From contig JAEEJK010000085.1 of assembly GCA_016281815.1 (NCBI GenBank), forward strand, positions 1 to 64,000: a DNA stretch of 64,000 nucleotides, given 5' to 3'. Under the pieces are notes generated by a model, which was not told the origin of the DNA, did no database searches, and saw only the letters and a program-made list of their open reading frames with translations. The position numbers were made by a program, and so were the translations under genes. Source of the stretch: Prevotella sp. GTDB taxonomy: Bacteria; Bacteroidota; Bacteroidia; Bacteroidales; Bacteroidaceae. Every line of letters starts with the position of its first letter. Positions within the stretch are counted from its first letter, which is position 1. This document shows, in pieces, positions 51,263 through 62,900 of this stretch.

Positions 51263-54200
51263 TTACCTCACCATCACCTTACGGCTGGAACCATCAGGAT
51301 AGACAACTATATTGATGCCCTTCTGCATAGTTTCACGCCGTATGCCCTGCATGCTGTAGATGCCCACTGGCAAGGTGGTGTGCGTCACATGCTCGTTGAT
51401 GCCTGATGCCCCTGTTGTTTTGACACGGCATTCCAACAGCAGAAACTCGCTGAAACCCGTTCCATTATTGATGAAACTGATGACATAATTGCCTTTCTTG
51501 CTGACCTCAAAGGGCAGTTCGCGAAGTTGCGCCCCAGAGAGGTTGGCAGAAGTATTTCCCGATGCGTTAGGGGTAGCAACAAGGAATTCGGTTGCAACCA
51601 CTACGTTGTTGTTGGCGTCCAGAATACGAGCCTTGTACTCAGGCTTCTCCTTCCATGCCGCCATGGCATAAGACAACTTGTAGGAACCCTCTTCGAGGGT
51701 GAGTGGGAAAGCACTCTGCCGACCATACTCGCAGCAGTTGACACGCCAATACAGTCCCTTGCCCTGATAGCCACCGAATCCGGAGAAAGTGCGCGCACCA
51801 GAGGAATAATTGTTGGGGTATTCATGCACGGCATTGTCCTCCTGCACAATGCGCCATCCCGGAGGAATCGTACCAGAGAGCACACTGCCAAAATCAAGGG
51901 CATAGACCGCACTCATATCTGCAAACACGGGTTGGATGGTCACATTGTCATCAGGCATGATGAAGGTGCCGTCATCAGCCACCACTACCCCACCATGCAC
52001 TACATTCCATCCCTGCAAGGCATATCCTTCCTCGGGAGTGACAGTCAGGGTCACCTTCTGTCCCTCCGCTGCTGAGTCTGCATCAGCCACTACGTAGCCA
52101 TGCTCTGCCTGACGGATGGTCACGCCAAACCGCTCTGGATCCACATCGGCAGGTGTATAGACCACCTGATCGATATACATATTGAGCGCACCGGTGTTGT
52201 TGATGATGAGTTCGTTGGTCCCCTCTTTCAGAGTGGCCTCAAATGTTGTCTTGAGCCACTGGTTGGTAGCAGTCTTCTCACATCTGACAGCCTTACTCTC
52301 ACCATTCACCTTGACATTGAGGTTGCCCGCCTTCTGCGTGGAGGTATAACGGATGGCAATTCTGTAATCGCCCGGCTCTTTCACTTCGAGGCGGTGGCGC
52401 AGTGAGCCCGATGAGTTGGTGCCCATGTCCATGAAGCCATTGCCAGAATGGCCACGCACATTCGGATACCATCCGTATGGGTCGGTGGCACAACTCTTGA
52501 TGTTCTTGAAGTCCATGTCCTCAGCCTCGATGATGATCTCGCCGTGATAGGTTTCTGGCTGTTTGGGAAGATCCAAGGAAAGTTCAGTATCGCTGAGTGT
52601 ATCCGAGTTTCGCTCGGTGGCACTGCCCGAGCAACTGATATCCAAATCCACCGGACCATTGTGCTTGAGAGAGAGTGTGAATACACCCTTTTCCTCGTCA
52701 AATTCAGAAGAGGCACTGACTGTGGCCTGCACCCTTTTTGTGAGTTTGTATGATGGTTTAGCCGACACTCCCGTCACCTCAATCTTATCGAGCACCATGG
52801 CTGTGGTGTCGTTACGGTAGTTGTTGAGATAGCATACGATATGGTCGGCATACTCCCGGATAAGTCCGCTGCTCAGTTTACCAAATGTCAGTCTGAGGCT
52901 ATCGCAGGTATTGTACAGCAGAGGTATCTCCGCTGAAGCCGTTTTCTTGGCATTCATATAGGTGTACGGCGTATAGGTGACCAACTGGTTCTTATAACGC
53001 GACACATAAAGATCGCCTTTGCTCACCTCAGGATACTGTTCGTTGAAATCAGCCACCTTCTTGGTTTGTGAACTCCAGCGAGAGGTGTAGTTGGACTTCT
53101 TCACCTTCACCGGCACGGCGTTGGCCACGTCGTCATAGAGGCCGATGACCAGCGGAATAGCCGCATAGCGCCCAGTTTTCTTGAAGTAGCAGAAATTGTC
53201 CATCCACTGTCCGTTGCCACGGTTGAACGGATCGCTCTGCTTATAGAGTCCGTCATAGAGGTTGCCCCAAGCCGCATATTTCTGCTCATCGTTGCCGCTG
53301 TTCACATCATTGATGACGACGATTTTCGTACGGTCCACCACCTCCTCACGGGAGGGAATGTAGATAGTGCCGTCGATGATTTTGCGAAACATGTCGAGCC
53401 AAGCATTGCGGAATCCCGGGAAAGTGCCCCAGTTGCGGCGCGTGTAACCCTCTACGGTAGAGTTGTTGAGGTTCTGGAAATCCTCCGTCCAGATGAGTTC
53501 CGGTCCGTCCCATACGGCACCGCCGTTGACCGCGCTTTGTTCCATCACGGTACCGATGCCTGCTGCGACCGGATATTTCTTTCCGTGTCCTTCACCCAGC
53601 AAGGCATCGAGAGCGCCGTTCCATCCGCAATTGTCGTATCTCACGCCATAACTCTTGGCCAGTCCGGAAAAGAACGGTCCGAAAGTAACACTCTCATTGT
53701 TGTAGAAGCACGATGAGGTGGTGTATTTATACAGCCAAAGGATGGCCTCGGGATAATTCTTGCATGCAGCCAGGAGGTCCTTGTTACGCTTCATCATGCC
53801 CATGGGATTGAGCGGATGCGACCAGATGTTGCCGCAGAAAGAGATTGTGAGGAATCCTCCGTATTGGTGTGCCATGTTGACCAATTTGGCAAACAAGGCG
53901 ATTCTGGATGCCTGTGTGCTGGAACTTCTGTCATTGGGCTCGTCAAAGCCCCAGAACTGTTCCGCATAGTTCCATCCAAGGAAATTGGGGTATCGTTTGT
54001 AGAAATACTCAAACGTCTCCAGGTCATCATCCTGGATATGTGTATGTCCGCCACTGGCAGGCTGGCAGGTGAACCACAGTCCGTTGTGTTGGCATACCGT
54101 CGCCCACGACTTATAGGTGCGCACAGCATTCTGCGGCATCTTATAGACGTTTTTCTCCGTGTCATACTGGCAGGAGAGCGACAGGTTCATGCAAACATAT

Positions 54201-54385
54201 GGCTTCACGTCATCAGGAATCAGGTTGATGATTTTCTGTGGGTCGGCCTTGTTCCACACATCAACATGGATGAGCCAAAGCGGATGCTTGGAATCAATGG
54301 GACGTCGTGACTGCGCCGAGAGGCTCAGACCCGCAAACAGCATCAGTACCAGCAATGTCAGTCTGTTCATTTTCATCATTTTCAA
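51263..54385 (-). CDS. secreted GH98 glycoside hydrolase with carbohydrate-binding domains
   Basis: 1040 residues. Signal peptide about 1-24 (LSLSAQ). The next about 330 residues fit the GH98 catalytic domain: HPLWLIHVDVWNKADPQKII, LSLSCQYDTEKNVYKMP, FLGWNYAEQFWGFDEPND and GPELIWTEDFQNLNNST. A GH98 C-terminal domain follows to about 590. Then a CBM6-like lectin domain (ITIEAEDMDF...IYIDQVVYTP-type, about 615-745), an internalin B-repeat-like segment (VTPEEGYALQGWNV), another beta domain and a tail (YSMQGIRRE...GINIVVYPDG) like the type IX secretion signal of Prevotella. Family members cut blood-group glycans or branched xylan; the target here is not shown. Follows the surface-protein gene after a terminator. 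Confidence 0.87.
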   Translation of the reverse strand: MKMMKMNRLTLLVLMLFAGLSLSAQSRRPIDSKHPLWLIHVDVWNKADPQKIINLIPDDVKPYVCMNLSLSCQYDTEKNVYKMPQNAVRTYKSWATVCQHNGLWFTCQPASGGHTHIQDDDLETFEYFYKRYPNFLGWNYAEQFWGFDEPNDRSSSTQASRIALFAKLVNMAHQYGGFLTISFCGNIWSHPLNPMGMMKRNKDLLAACKNYPEAILWLYKYTTSSCFYNNESVTFGPFFSGLAKSYGVRYDNCGWNGALDALLGEGHGKKYPVAAGIGTVMEQSAVNGGAVWDGPELIWTEDFQNLNNSTVEGYTRRNWGTFPGFRNAWLDMFRKIIDGTIYIPSREEVVDRTKIVVINDVNSGNDEQKYAAWGNLYDGLYKQSDPFNRGNGQWMDNFCYFKKTGRYAAIPLVIGLYDDVANAVPVKVKKSNYTSRWSSQTKKVADFNEQYPEVSKGDLYVSRYKNQLVTYTPYTYMNAKKTASAEIPLLYNTCDSLRLTFGKLSSGLIREYADHIVCYLNNYRNDTTAMVLDKIEVTGVSAKPSYKLTKRVQATVSASSEFDEEKGVFTLSLKHNGPVDLDISCSGSATERNSDTLSDTELSLDLPKQPETYHGEIIIEAEDMDFKNIKSCATDPYGWYPNVRGHSGNGFMDMGTNSSGSLRHRLEVKEPGDYRIAIRYTSTQKAGNLNVKVNGESKAVRCEKTATNQWLKTTFEATLKEGTNELIINNTGALNMYIDQVVYTPADVDPERFGVTIRQAEHGYVVADADSAAEGQKVTLTVTPEEGYALQGWNVVHGGVVVADDGTFIMPDDNVTIQPVFADMSAVYALDFGSVLSGTIPPGWRIVQEDNAVHEYPNNYSSGARTFSGFGGYQGKGLYWRVNCCEYGRQSAFPLTLEEGSYKLSYAMAAWKEKPEYKARILDANNNVVVATEFLVATPNASGNTSANLSGAQLRELPFEVSKKGNYVISFINNGTGFSEFLLLECRVKTTGASGINEHVTHTTLPVGIYSMQGIRRETMQKGINIVVYPDGSSRKVMVR

Positions 54386-54403
54386 CTCCTCAACTGATTA
54401 TTG

Positions 54404-54444
54404 AAAAGGGGCGGGCAATCCGCATGTGCGCACCTGCCCGCCCC
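54404..54444 (-). terminator. intrinsic terminator between the 1242-residue gene and GH98
   Basis: GGGGCGGGCA pairs with TGCCCGCCCC, ten perfect pairs with a loop of 17 bases, then TTTT on the minus strand. It probably reduces, not abolishes, readthrough into the GH98 gene. Confidence 0.85.
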
Positions 54445-54461
54445 AATGATATCTTGAAGAA

Positions 54462-57400
54462 TTACTTCTTCACAACTTTCTCGACACGGACAGTGCCGTC
54501 ACTCATGAACTTCCTCACAATCATCACGCCCTTCTGAGCGGAGAGGAGGCGGCGACCATTGAGGTCATAGAGTTCAACAGCACGCACCACAGCGGGTTTG
54601 ACCACTGCCGGATCGATACCATTGACAAACTCCTGGTAAGCAGCGCCATAGTCGAAGCCTGCTGCAGGTCCTGCGATCAAGAGTCTTACGTCATTGACGA
54701 AGGTGTGTGAACTTGGTCCGCCATTGACACCAATGGTGATGATACCGTCGAGAACAACGATATTCTCAATCACAGTGTTGGCATAGGGGAATGACTGTCC
54801 GATACCCGGGCACTCAGCAGTCTGACCATCCTCATACTCAGGAGTCTGAGAAGTCTTGGCATAGATGTAACTGTCGACGAAGTTGTTCTCGTCTTCGTTC
54901 ATACGCTCGCCGAAGCCGACCTTGAGGGTGTAGACACCCACAGGAGCGTTGGTCACGGTCTGCTCTACTCTGAAGCCGCTGCCCCATGTCTGGAACATGC
55001 AGTCCTCAGCGATCTCGTTGTTGCCTCTCGGCTGTCCCCAACCAACACTCAGGCCAGGACGGCTGTAACCCTCGGGAGTATCCCAACCAGGAACATTCTC
55101 AGCAGTGAAGTTCATGTTATCCTGCTGCTTGTAGATGTTCGGGTTCTTCACGAATACGGTCATGTCGTATGTCGGAGTGGTTTCCTCCAAGGTGACATCA
55201 TCAACAACCGGAGCGAAGAGATTGTTGTCAGCGTTCTTGAGTTGCTCATAGAGGATGCCCTTCAGTTTGTTCTGAATAGCAGCAGCCAGGTCATCATCAT
55301 CAGTCAGAGCGTTGTTGGCGGCAACAATGTATGCATCATCCTCAGCCACGCCCAGGCTCTTAAGTGCTTCTGCACCCAGGCGGAGACGCTCGGTGAGCAC
55401 CTTCACACCCGTGTCGGAAGTCTTTGACTCACCCTCGGTGAAGAGGAGACCGGTAGTGTTAACCAAGTATTTCAGTTCATCGATAGCAGCCTGCAGTTCG
55501 TAGTCATCCTTGATTTCCTTGATTCTGTACTCATCAACCATCACCTCCTGGCCAGTCTCAGGATCGATCTCGGTGCCCTGTACCTTGGTAACATACTTGG
55601 CAGCGACCTGTTTCAACTGAGCATAGAGAGCGGTGGCAGCGAACTTCTTCTCTGCGTTGTTGTCGACAATCTCCTGAGCCTGTCTTGGCAGTGGATCATA
55701 AGCGTCGCAGAGAGCGCGGTGGTCTTTGAGTGCCTGTGAGGCGGCGTCGAGAGCCTCGGCAGCCTGATGGTAAGCAGACGGAGCAGTGTAGGAGTCAGCC
55801 TCTGCCTCGTACTTCTGGATAGCAGCGCTCAGTGCATTGTAAGCAGGACCGCTGAAACGTGAGTCAGAGTTCTCCTCCAAAGTCTTCTTGGCATTCTCAA
55901 GAGCGGTAGCGAGCAACTGTGTCTCCTCGATACCAGCCACATTGGGCACATACTTCACGCGCGGGTTGGCGAGAATCACCTCAGTGAAATCACCCTGGTC
56001 GCCATTGGCATTGGTGGCAGGTCTCCATCTGAGCAGGTAGTTGCCGTCGTAGTCAGGCACGAACTTGGTGTCGAAACTGGCAGCACCGTTGACAGCGCCA
56101 GTAGAACCATTCACATTGGGAGCGGTCTTTACCACAGCCTCATAAACGATTTCCTCACCGGCAGTGAGAATCTCAAACTTCATGTATTGTCCGTTGTCTT
56201 TCCAGCCAGCGGCATTGAAGTGGATGTTGTATCTCTTTCCAGCCTTCAGCGGGAGAGCATAACCTTCAAGACTTCCATACTCTACGTAGTTGTTACGGAA
56301 GTAGAGACCCTTGGTGAAGTCGCCACCAGCACCGAAGTCAAACAAACGGGCACCTGAACCATAGGTATTGGGAGCCACACGCTCCTCACTGTCGAAGAAT
56401 ACGCGATAACCCTCAGGAATACCACCATTGACGGTTGTTGCGAGATAGTCGGGAAGAATATCCTCGGGCACATCATTGGGATCGAGGTTGACCTTACCCA
56501 CGCTGATTGTCCAGATAGAGTCGCCGTAGATGGTGTCATCCAGACGAAGTTCAGGATAAATCCTTGTAACATGGATGGTGTATTCGCCATCTTTCAGGTT
56601 TCCGCCAGAACGAACGAGTGTGACCTCCTCAGCAAAGCCGTCAGCAGGAACGACACTCAGTTTCTCCTTGTCGAGTTTGGCATCCAGAGCCTTGCAGTCA
56701 ACGGGTTTGTCGAAGACGAGTTTGAACTCACTGATGCTGTTGGGCAGGTTGAAAGAACCAGCCTCGGGATCAGCCTTCAGGATCACCGGAGTGAGGTAAG
56801 CATAGGGATAGCCCTCATTCTCCTGGATCTCCATGCTGTAGGTAGCGATACCGGTGAAGTTGTTGACATCACCGCCAGGACCTGAGGTATAGATCAGGTG
56901 GAAAGCGGGGTCAGAAGGATTGATGAAGGTCACCTCGACCTCGTCATCCTCGTTAGCCGGCTCATCCAGGAATACGTAGAAGCGTCCGTCGGCGAATCCC
57001 TCAATAGAGTAGAGAGACTGCTCGACACCATTCACCTTCACCACTGCACATGACTTGGGGAACATGAGGCGGTTCTTGCCACCAGCCTTCACGAGTTCGG
57101 GAATGTTGGTATCGAATCCGAAGTCAATCTGGATCACGTCATCGCTGAACTCAGCAACGGTGCCATACTTATAGACCTCGAACTTGATGTTGTCGAAGAA
57201 GAAGTCGATGTCATTGGCCTTGTCCTTGGAGAGGTTGAAGGCGACAGAGTGCATCAGGCCACCAGTGCTGTTAGGTCCGGCCTGCTGAGCGGTGATCTCA
57301 CCTTCTTGTGAGTAAACCTGCCAGTCAGTAGTGAAACTGGGTGAGCCAATCATCTCATAATGGATGTAGTCGCTCGGATCGGCATGAGCCTGTGTGTCGG

Positions 57401-58190
57401 CAGTACCGTCCATGCTTGCACGGTAAGCGAAGGAGACACGATACTTGGTCTTCTCCGGGAGGATTTCCGGCAGGTTGATCCAGAACTGAGCGTCCCAGTC
57501 CTGAGCAGCACCTGCTGCGGAGTGAACCATGATACCACGGCTTCCGTCCACACCGATACCATCAGTGATGACAGAGGGGAAGGGAGAGCCTGCATTTTCT
57601 TTTGAGTAGAAGCAGGTCACGTCGTCACCCTCGAGGTCACCATTGGTGATGAGGTCTGTCCATCCCACGACCTGAGCCTTGCCTTGCTTGACAAGTTCCA
57701 TCTTGGTGACAGTTACATTTGCCCAGTTGGCGCCCTTGATTGCGTGAAGGTGAGCAAATCCCTTTTCCTTGACCATCAACTTGAGGTCAACGATGAAGTC
57801 CTCACCGTCCTGAGAGAAATACCTGGCAGACCAACCATTTTTGGTGTTGTCAATCAGGTGTGACTCAGCCTCATTTTCATTCCACTGTCCCTCATCCATA
57901 TCACGGTTGAAAAGGAAACGAGGAGTACCCTCTGAGGCGGTGACGATGAGTTTTGAGTAAAGTGACAGGTCAGCATAGTCGATGACCCGAGAGTCACCAT
58001 AGGGCTGGCCTGAGGATTCGTTGAGCACAAAAGCGCACTCACCGGGGCCTGTTTTCTGTGCGTCAGCACCCCATCCGTCCCATGCAAAGAACATGTCCGC
58101 TGTCAACGGCACGATCTCATCAGCGTGGACGTTCATTGCACCCAACACGCATAGTGTCAGAGCAAAGAAAACTTTGTAAATCTTTCGCAT
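54462..58190 (-). CDS. large secreted surface protein of the polysaccharide locus
   Basis: 1242 residues. Signal peptide about 1-23 (GAMNVHADE). Several beta-sandwich domains follow; LITNGDLEGDDVTCF...FFDNIKFEVYKYG (about 180-345) resembles a CBM4/CenC-type carbohydrate-binding domain. The region around 790-900 is helical with repeat-like FIVAR features (ALENAKKTLEENSD, ALSAAIQKYEAEAD, AAEALDAASQALKDH). After further beta domains (NMNFTAENVPGWDTPEGYSR and VYTLKVGFGERMNED) the C-terminus (AVELYDLNGRRLLSAQKGVM) looks like a Prevotella type IX secretion tail. No catalytic motif was recognised. By place after SusD it is the likely surface glycan-binding protein. Confidence 0.75.
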   Translation of the reverse strand: MRKIYKVFFALTLCVLGAMNVHADEIVPLTADMFFAWDGWGADAQKTGPGECAFVLNESSGQPYGDSRVIDYADLSLYSKLIVTASEGTPRFLFNRDMDEGQWNENEAESHLIDNTKNGWSARYFSQDGEDFIVDLKLMVKEKGFAHLHAIKGANWANVTVTKMELVKQGKAQVVGWTDLITNGDLEGDDVTCFYSKENAGSPFPSVITDGIGVDGSRGIMVHSAAGAAQDWDAQFWINLPEILPEKTKYRVSFAYRASMDGTADTQAHADPSDYIHYEMIGSPSFTTDWQVYSQEGEITAQQAGPNSTGGLMHSVAFNLSKDKANDIDFFFDNIKFEVYKYGTVAEFSDDVIQIDFGFDTNIPELVKAGGKNRLMFPKSCAVVKVNGVEQSLYSIEGFADGRFYVFLDEPANEDDEVEVTFINPSDPAFHLIYTSGPGGDVNNFTGIATYSMEIQENEGYPYAYLTPVILKADPEAGSFNLPNSISEFKLVFDKPVDCKALDAKLDKEKLSVVPADGFAEEVTLVRSGGNLKDGEYTIHVTRIYPELRLDDTIYGDSIWTISVGKVNLDPNDVPEDILPDYLATTVNGGIPEGYRVFFDSEERVAPNTYGSGARLFDFGAGGDFTKGLYFRNNYVEYGSLEGYALPLKAGKRYNIHFNAAGWKDNGQYMKFEILTAGEEIVYEAVVKTAPNVNGSTGAVNGAASFDTKFVPDYDGNYLLRWRPATNANGDQGDFTEVILANPRVKYVPNVAGIEETQLLATALENAKKTLEENSDSRFSGPAYNALSAAIQKYEAEADSYTAPSAYHQAAEALDAASQALKDHRALCDAYDPLPRQAQEIVDNNAEKKFAATALYAQLKQVAAKYVTKVQGTEIDPETGQEVMVDEYRIKEIKDDYELQAAIDELKYLVNTTGLLFTEGESKTSDTGVKVLTERLRLGAEALKSLGVAEDDAYIVAANNALTDDDDLAAAIQNKLKGILYEQLKNADNNLFAPVVDDVTLEETTPTYDMTVFVKNPNIYKQQDNMNFTAENVPGWDTPEGYSRPGLSVGWGQPRGNNEIAEDCMFQTWGSGFRVEQTVTNAPVGVYTLKVGFGERMNEDENNFVDSYIYAKTSQTPEYEDGQTAECPGIGQSFPYANTVIENIVVLDGIITIGVNGGPSSHTFVNDVRLLIAGPAAGFDYGAAYQEFVNGIDPAVVKPAVVRAVELYDLNGRRLLSAQKGVMIVRKFMSDGTVRVEKVVKK

Positions 58191-58246
58191 GATTTAAACA
58201 ATTTGGTTAGTAAATAAAAAATAGTTATGGTAGTAAAAAAAGTGAA

Positions 58247-59947
58247 TTATGGTAGTGGTAAATACCAGTTCTTCCTGTCCATCAGCAAGGCACGGAGTCC
58301 TTCATCCACCATTCCCCAACGTCTTGAGATGGGGTCGGCAAGGAATTCCGGCGTATTGCGGCGCAATGCCACACGCATGAGGTCGTAGAAGCGATATCCC
58401 TCGAAAGCGCCCTCGAGTGCCATCTCGTCGATGATCATATTCTCGACAAGCGGTATCTGGTAGGCGATGGTGTCCTGCATGGAAGGCAGTTGCTGAGCCG
58501 GCATGGGCAGTGTGTAATAAGCATTGGCCTGTGAGTCGCCCGATCCGAGAGAGTGGATGCCGATGATGGTCTCCCTGGTGAAAATGTTGGGGTCGAAATC
58601 GATGAGGCTTCCAGCCCTCACTTGCTCCACGCTGTCCACGTAAGCCACGATGTTCTCCTGGCAGAGTCCGTATTTGAGCACGGCGAATGCCGACTGCGGG
58701 AATCCGGCACGGTTGAGAGCCTCTGCATATCGGAGATACACCATATTGAGGCGGTAGGTGGCCACTCTTGTTGGCACGATTTTGCTGATGTCCTGTCGGA
58801 TGGACGAAAACTCGGAATACTCATCCTGTCCGCCCCTTGACGATTGAGAGTAGTTGGCGTTGAGTCTGAGGTCGCCAGCCATGACATCTTTCATCAATCC
58901 GATCTTCGGCACGTAGATGGTGTCAGTCTCCGTTCCCGACTGGAACTCCATGCAGTAGGTCTGCGATGCGGAGAGTTGCTGCATGGCAGGCGACGGCGTC
59001 ACCTGATAATAGTAATTGTTCTCACGTGTGGAGTTGAAAACATTGCCCAAGTCACTGACCACTCCGTCGAACACTCTGGTCTCCATGGGGATGAAACTCA
59101 GTGTCTCGTCCATAGAGGTCACATTGTAACCATTGGAGGGATTTGCGAGGTTGAATTCCGTCACATTCGTCGGCCATGTGGAACGTGCCCTTGAATTCAT
59201 CGGCAACGGATTGTTCTTGTCGGTGAGATAGTCATGATACCAAGTGGCTGCTTCCTGATAGCGTCCGGCCCATAGGCAGAGATCGCCCAGCAAGGCCCTT
59301 GTGGGGATGAAGAACTTCTGTGAGTTGTATCCGTTCACAGTGCCATAACGTGGCAGTTCGGTGAGGGCATAAGGCTTGATGTCGTCAATAAAATAGTTGC
59401 ATATCTCAGTGATGCCAACGCGGGGCTTGCTCATCTCTTCCTGTGCCCGCTGCTCGGTCATCACGGGTTCGGTGACCAGTGGCACCTCACCGTATGCTTT
59501 CGCCAGTTGCAGGTATGCCCATGCTCTGAAGGTCTTCACTGCGGCATACTCAAAGGTGAACAGTGTCCTGCCTCTTCTCTGCAAAGCCGTATCGACATTG
59601 GCGATGTAATAGTTGCAGTTGTTGATGACAGCATAATAATCGCTGACAGCATTGTATCGGTTGGTGCCCGACATGTCAAAAGCAGCCAGTCTCTTCAGGT
59701 CCGATGTGGCAGCGTCGGTGGTGATCAGCAGGTCACCCCTCACCTCTCCGAGCAACACCATGCGGTCGGCAATCGTCTGCATTTTCCCGATGATGCCCAT
59801 CACGCTGTACACCGAGTCGGTAGGATGATCGAGCGTGTTGTCTTTCTCAAACGCCACGAGTTCAGAGTCGGTGTCCATCATATCGGCACAACTGCCGAGG
59901 ACGCACGACGCACAAACAACGATAATGAATTGATATAGATATTTCAT
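58247..59947 (-). CDS. SusD/RagB-family nutrient-binding lipoprotein
   Basis: 566 residues. Lipoprotein signal with VLGSC (Cys20). TPR-rich SusD fold: NCNYYIANVDTALQRRGRTL, FEYAAVKTFRAWAYLQLAKAYGEVPLVTEPV (near 130-160), FFIPTRALLGDLCLWAGRYQEAA and RYAEALNRAGFPQSAF. The last part ends EGYRFYDLMRVALRRN and RKNWYLPLP, as usual for the family. It forms the lid of the SusC-type importer encoded 12 bases upstream. Glycan unknown; the locus suggests host- or plant-type polysaccharide. Confidence 0.95.
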   Translation of the reverse strand: MKYLYQFIIVVCASCVLGSCADMMDTDSELVAFEKDNTLDHPTDSVYSVMGIIGKMQTIADRMVLLGEVRGDLLITTDAATSDLKRLAAFDMSGTNRYNAVSDYYAVINNCNYYIANVDTALQRRGRTLFTFEYAAVKTFRAWAYLQLAKAYGEVPLVTEPVMTEQRAQEEMSKPRVGITEICNYFIDDIKPYALTELPRYGTVNGYNSQKFFIPTRALLGDLCLWAGRYQEAATWYHDYLTDKNNPLPMNSRARSTWPTNVTEFNLANPSNGYNVTSMDETLSFIPMETRVFDGVVSDLGNVFNSTRENNYYYQVTPSPAMQQLSASQTYCMEFQSGTETDTIYVPKIGLMKDVMAGDLRLNANYSQSSRGGQDEYSEFSSIRQDISKIVPTRVATYRLNMVYLRYAEALNRAGFPQSAFAVLKYGLCQENIVAYVDSVEQVRAGSLIDFDPNIFTRETIIGIHSLGSGDSQANAYYTLPMPAQQLPSMQDTIAYQIPLVENMIIDEMALEGAFEGYRFYDLMRVALRRNTPEFLADPISRRWGMVDEGLRALLMDRKNWYLPLP

Positions 59948-59959
59948 GATTCGGAAGGA

Positions 59960-62900
59960 TTAGAGGTTGATGTTGACACCAAGTGAGAATGTACGTCCCG
60001 GTGTGAGCAGTCCGGCATCGATACCTTGTGAGAGGATACTTCCCGGAAGTGCCCTGTCGGGGTCACTGCCCAAGTATTTGGTGACGGTGAAGAGGTTGGA
60101 GGCATTGCCCCAGATGGTGATACCCTGCAGGTAGGTGCTGATGATGGGGAGGTAGTAACTCAAAGTCACCGAACTGAGCCTGAGATAACTGCCATCCTCT
60201 ATCCACCTGTCGCTGAAGCGTGAGTTGCCCAATGGATCTTTGTAATTGACGCGAGGGATGTTGGTCACCTGTCCTTCAGCATTCCATCTGCTGTTTAATG
60301 CCGTTGTCTGGTTGAGGAAGAGGCTTCCTCCCTCAAGCAGGGAGCGCTGGTAGTTGTAGATGTCGTTGCCCAAGGAGTAGTTGACCACTGCCGAGAGCGA
60401 CAAGTTCTTCCAGGTAACTTTCGTGAAGATGTTGCCATAGAGGTCGGGGTTGGGGTCACCGATGATGGCACGGTCGGCATCATTGATTTCCTTGTTGTTG
60501 TCAGCATCCACGAATCTCATGTCACCTGCCTGGAAATAGTTGTGGTCTCCGGTGGTGGTGGTGACATAATGTCCGTCGGCTCTTGCCTCCTGAGTGGTGG
60601 CATAGACACCGTTGGTCTTCCAACCATAGAACACACCCACGGGCTGTCCGACCTGTGTGAGGATATTGGCCCCATAGAGTTCGGTGAGGAATGAGCGTCC
60701 GTCGGGAAGGGCAGTTACCTTATTGGCATAATGACCTGCCGAAGCGCCGATTTCCCATTGGAAGTTGCGGAGAGCAAGCACCTTGCCCGTAAGGCTGACA
60801 TCAAAGCCAGAATTCTCCAGTTTGCCGTCATTGGTCCAGTTCTCCTGCAAACCGCTGGTCCAAGCCAGTTGTTTCAGGGCGAGGAGGTTGGAAGTCCAAC
60901 TCTTGAAAACATTCACCTTCAATCCGATGCGGTTGTTGAGGAAACTGCCCTCAAGACCAGCCGTAATCCTGCGTGTGGTCTCCCATTTCAGTTCGGTATT
61001 GCCGATATTCCCGATAGAGAGGCCTGTCACCTCATTGTTGAGCATGAGGTTGGAGACGAAATAACTACGTGATGCGGTGTAGTCGATGTCGTCATTGCCA
61101 GTGATGTCAAAGCCGGCATTGAGTTTGAGGTAGTTGATGCCCTTGGAACCCGCGAGGAATTTCTCATTGGAGAGCACCCATGCAGCCTCGACACTGGGGA
61201 AGAGTCCCCAGACAACACCAGCCAGTTTCAGACCCTTGGCATCATCACCGATACGTGAGGAGGTGTGCATGGAGAGACCTGCGTTGAGATAATAGCGCTC
61301 AGCGAAGTTGTATCCTGCGATGCCATACCATGAAATCTCACGCGATTTGTCATCATCACCTCCGGTGTTCTTGAACTGGAGAGAGTTGCTCATGTTGGGC
61401 GTCTTGTCGTTACCTGTGTTGTAACCTATCTGCGAAGTAGACTTGTATTCGCTGCTGATATATCTCACACCACCTCTGAAGTCAATGAGGTGGGCTCCAT
61501 ACCGCTTGTCCCAGTTGATATAGGTATCGCTCTGGATGGCAGTCTGCCTGGCAGCCTGACTTTGAACGATATTCTGCAGAGTAGTACCTTCGTCAAGACC
61601 TGGAATGGTGAAAGTCGGCACACCCTGGATAGGCAGGTAGTAGTTCTCGTTGGTGTTGACCAGTCCGAGTGTGAAGTGCTCGCTCACTTTCAGGTGTCTG
61701 TTGATGCGGTAGGTAGGAGTGATGGCAAAAGTGATGAGGCGGTTGCCATAGGAGTTTCGGTTGTTGCCCTCACCGTTTTCAAGGATACTGGTGGGGTTGG
61801 CGAGCCTTCCCTTGTCTTGGAACAATCCCTCGAGATAGTCATCAGCCTCAGCGAAGTAGTGGCTCAGGTTGCCGCCAGTGTCGTAGGCGTAGGGAGAAAG
61901 GAACGGCGCCTTAGCAAGTCCGAGGAATCCCGGCGAGGTGATCACTCCCTCCAACGGATTGATGGGGGCGCCATCGTCCATGAGTTTGCGGTCGACATCG
62001 CTGTAAGAGGCATCGAACCTGACCATGAGTCCTCTGAACACCTCGATGTCGGTATTGAGCCTCATGTTGAACCTGGAGAAGTCATTTTTCTTCAGCGTGC
62101 TGTTACCCAACGAGTAACCTACGGAGAGGTTGTAGGAAGCGACGTTGTCACCACCCTGCACATTGATGCCGTAGTTTTGCGAGAAGGCATTCTCATAGAC
62201 CTCCTTGGACCAGTCGGTCTGGTTGTGGTATCTCTTGTAATAGAAATAATTGGGGTCTTGGTTGAGATACTTCATCGTGCCCAACGTCTTGGTCTTTCCA
62301 GCCAGCAACTGCGTGGTATAGAGACGGTAGTCCTCAGCGTTCATCATATTGGGCAGTTTGGGCACCAACTCATACTGTCCGTTGATGGTGACATCGATCT
62401 TGGTAGCCATGCTCTTGTTGCGCTTCGTCTGGATGAGGATGACACCGTCGGCAGCCTTGGCACCATAGAGGGCCGTTCCGTTTTTCAGTACCTCCACCTT
62501 CTCGATGTCGTTGACATTGATGTTGGCGAGCATGTTGTTGTAATAGCCAGTATGGAGCATCTCACGGTTGTATTGCATATCCATGACCACGCCATCGATG
62601 ACGATGAGCGGCTGTGCGTTTGCATGCAGTGAGTTGATGCCTTCGACGAGCAGTCTGTTGCCCAATCCTTGGAGACCGCTGATATTGACCGACCTGACGT
62701 CAGCGCCCAATTGCTGAGCGATGAGCGGGTCTACACTGATTTCCGAGGTGTTTTCGAAGTGGCTGGCCTCAGCCACGGAGTTGGCGTTGGTCTTGTTCTT
62801 GTAGAACTCACTGAACGAGGACTGGTAGAGTTTACCGTCAGCCATACCGTTTTTGACAGACCTTTGCTCAAGGTTGTAGCCATCGACCCTCATGATGATG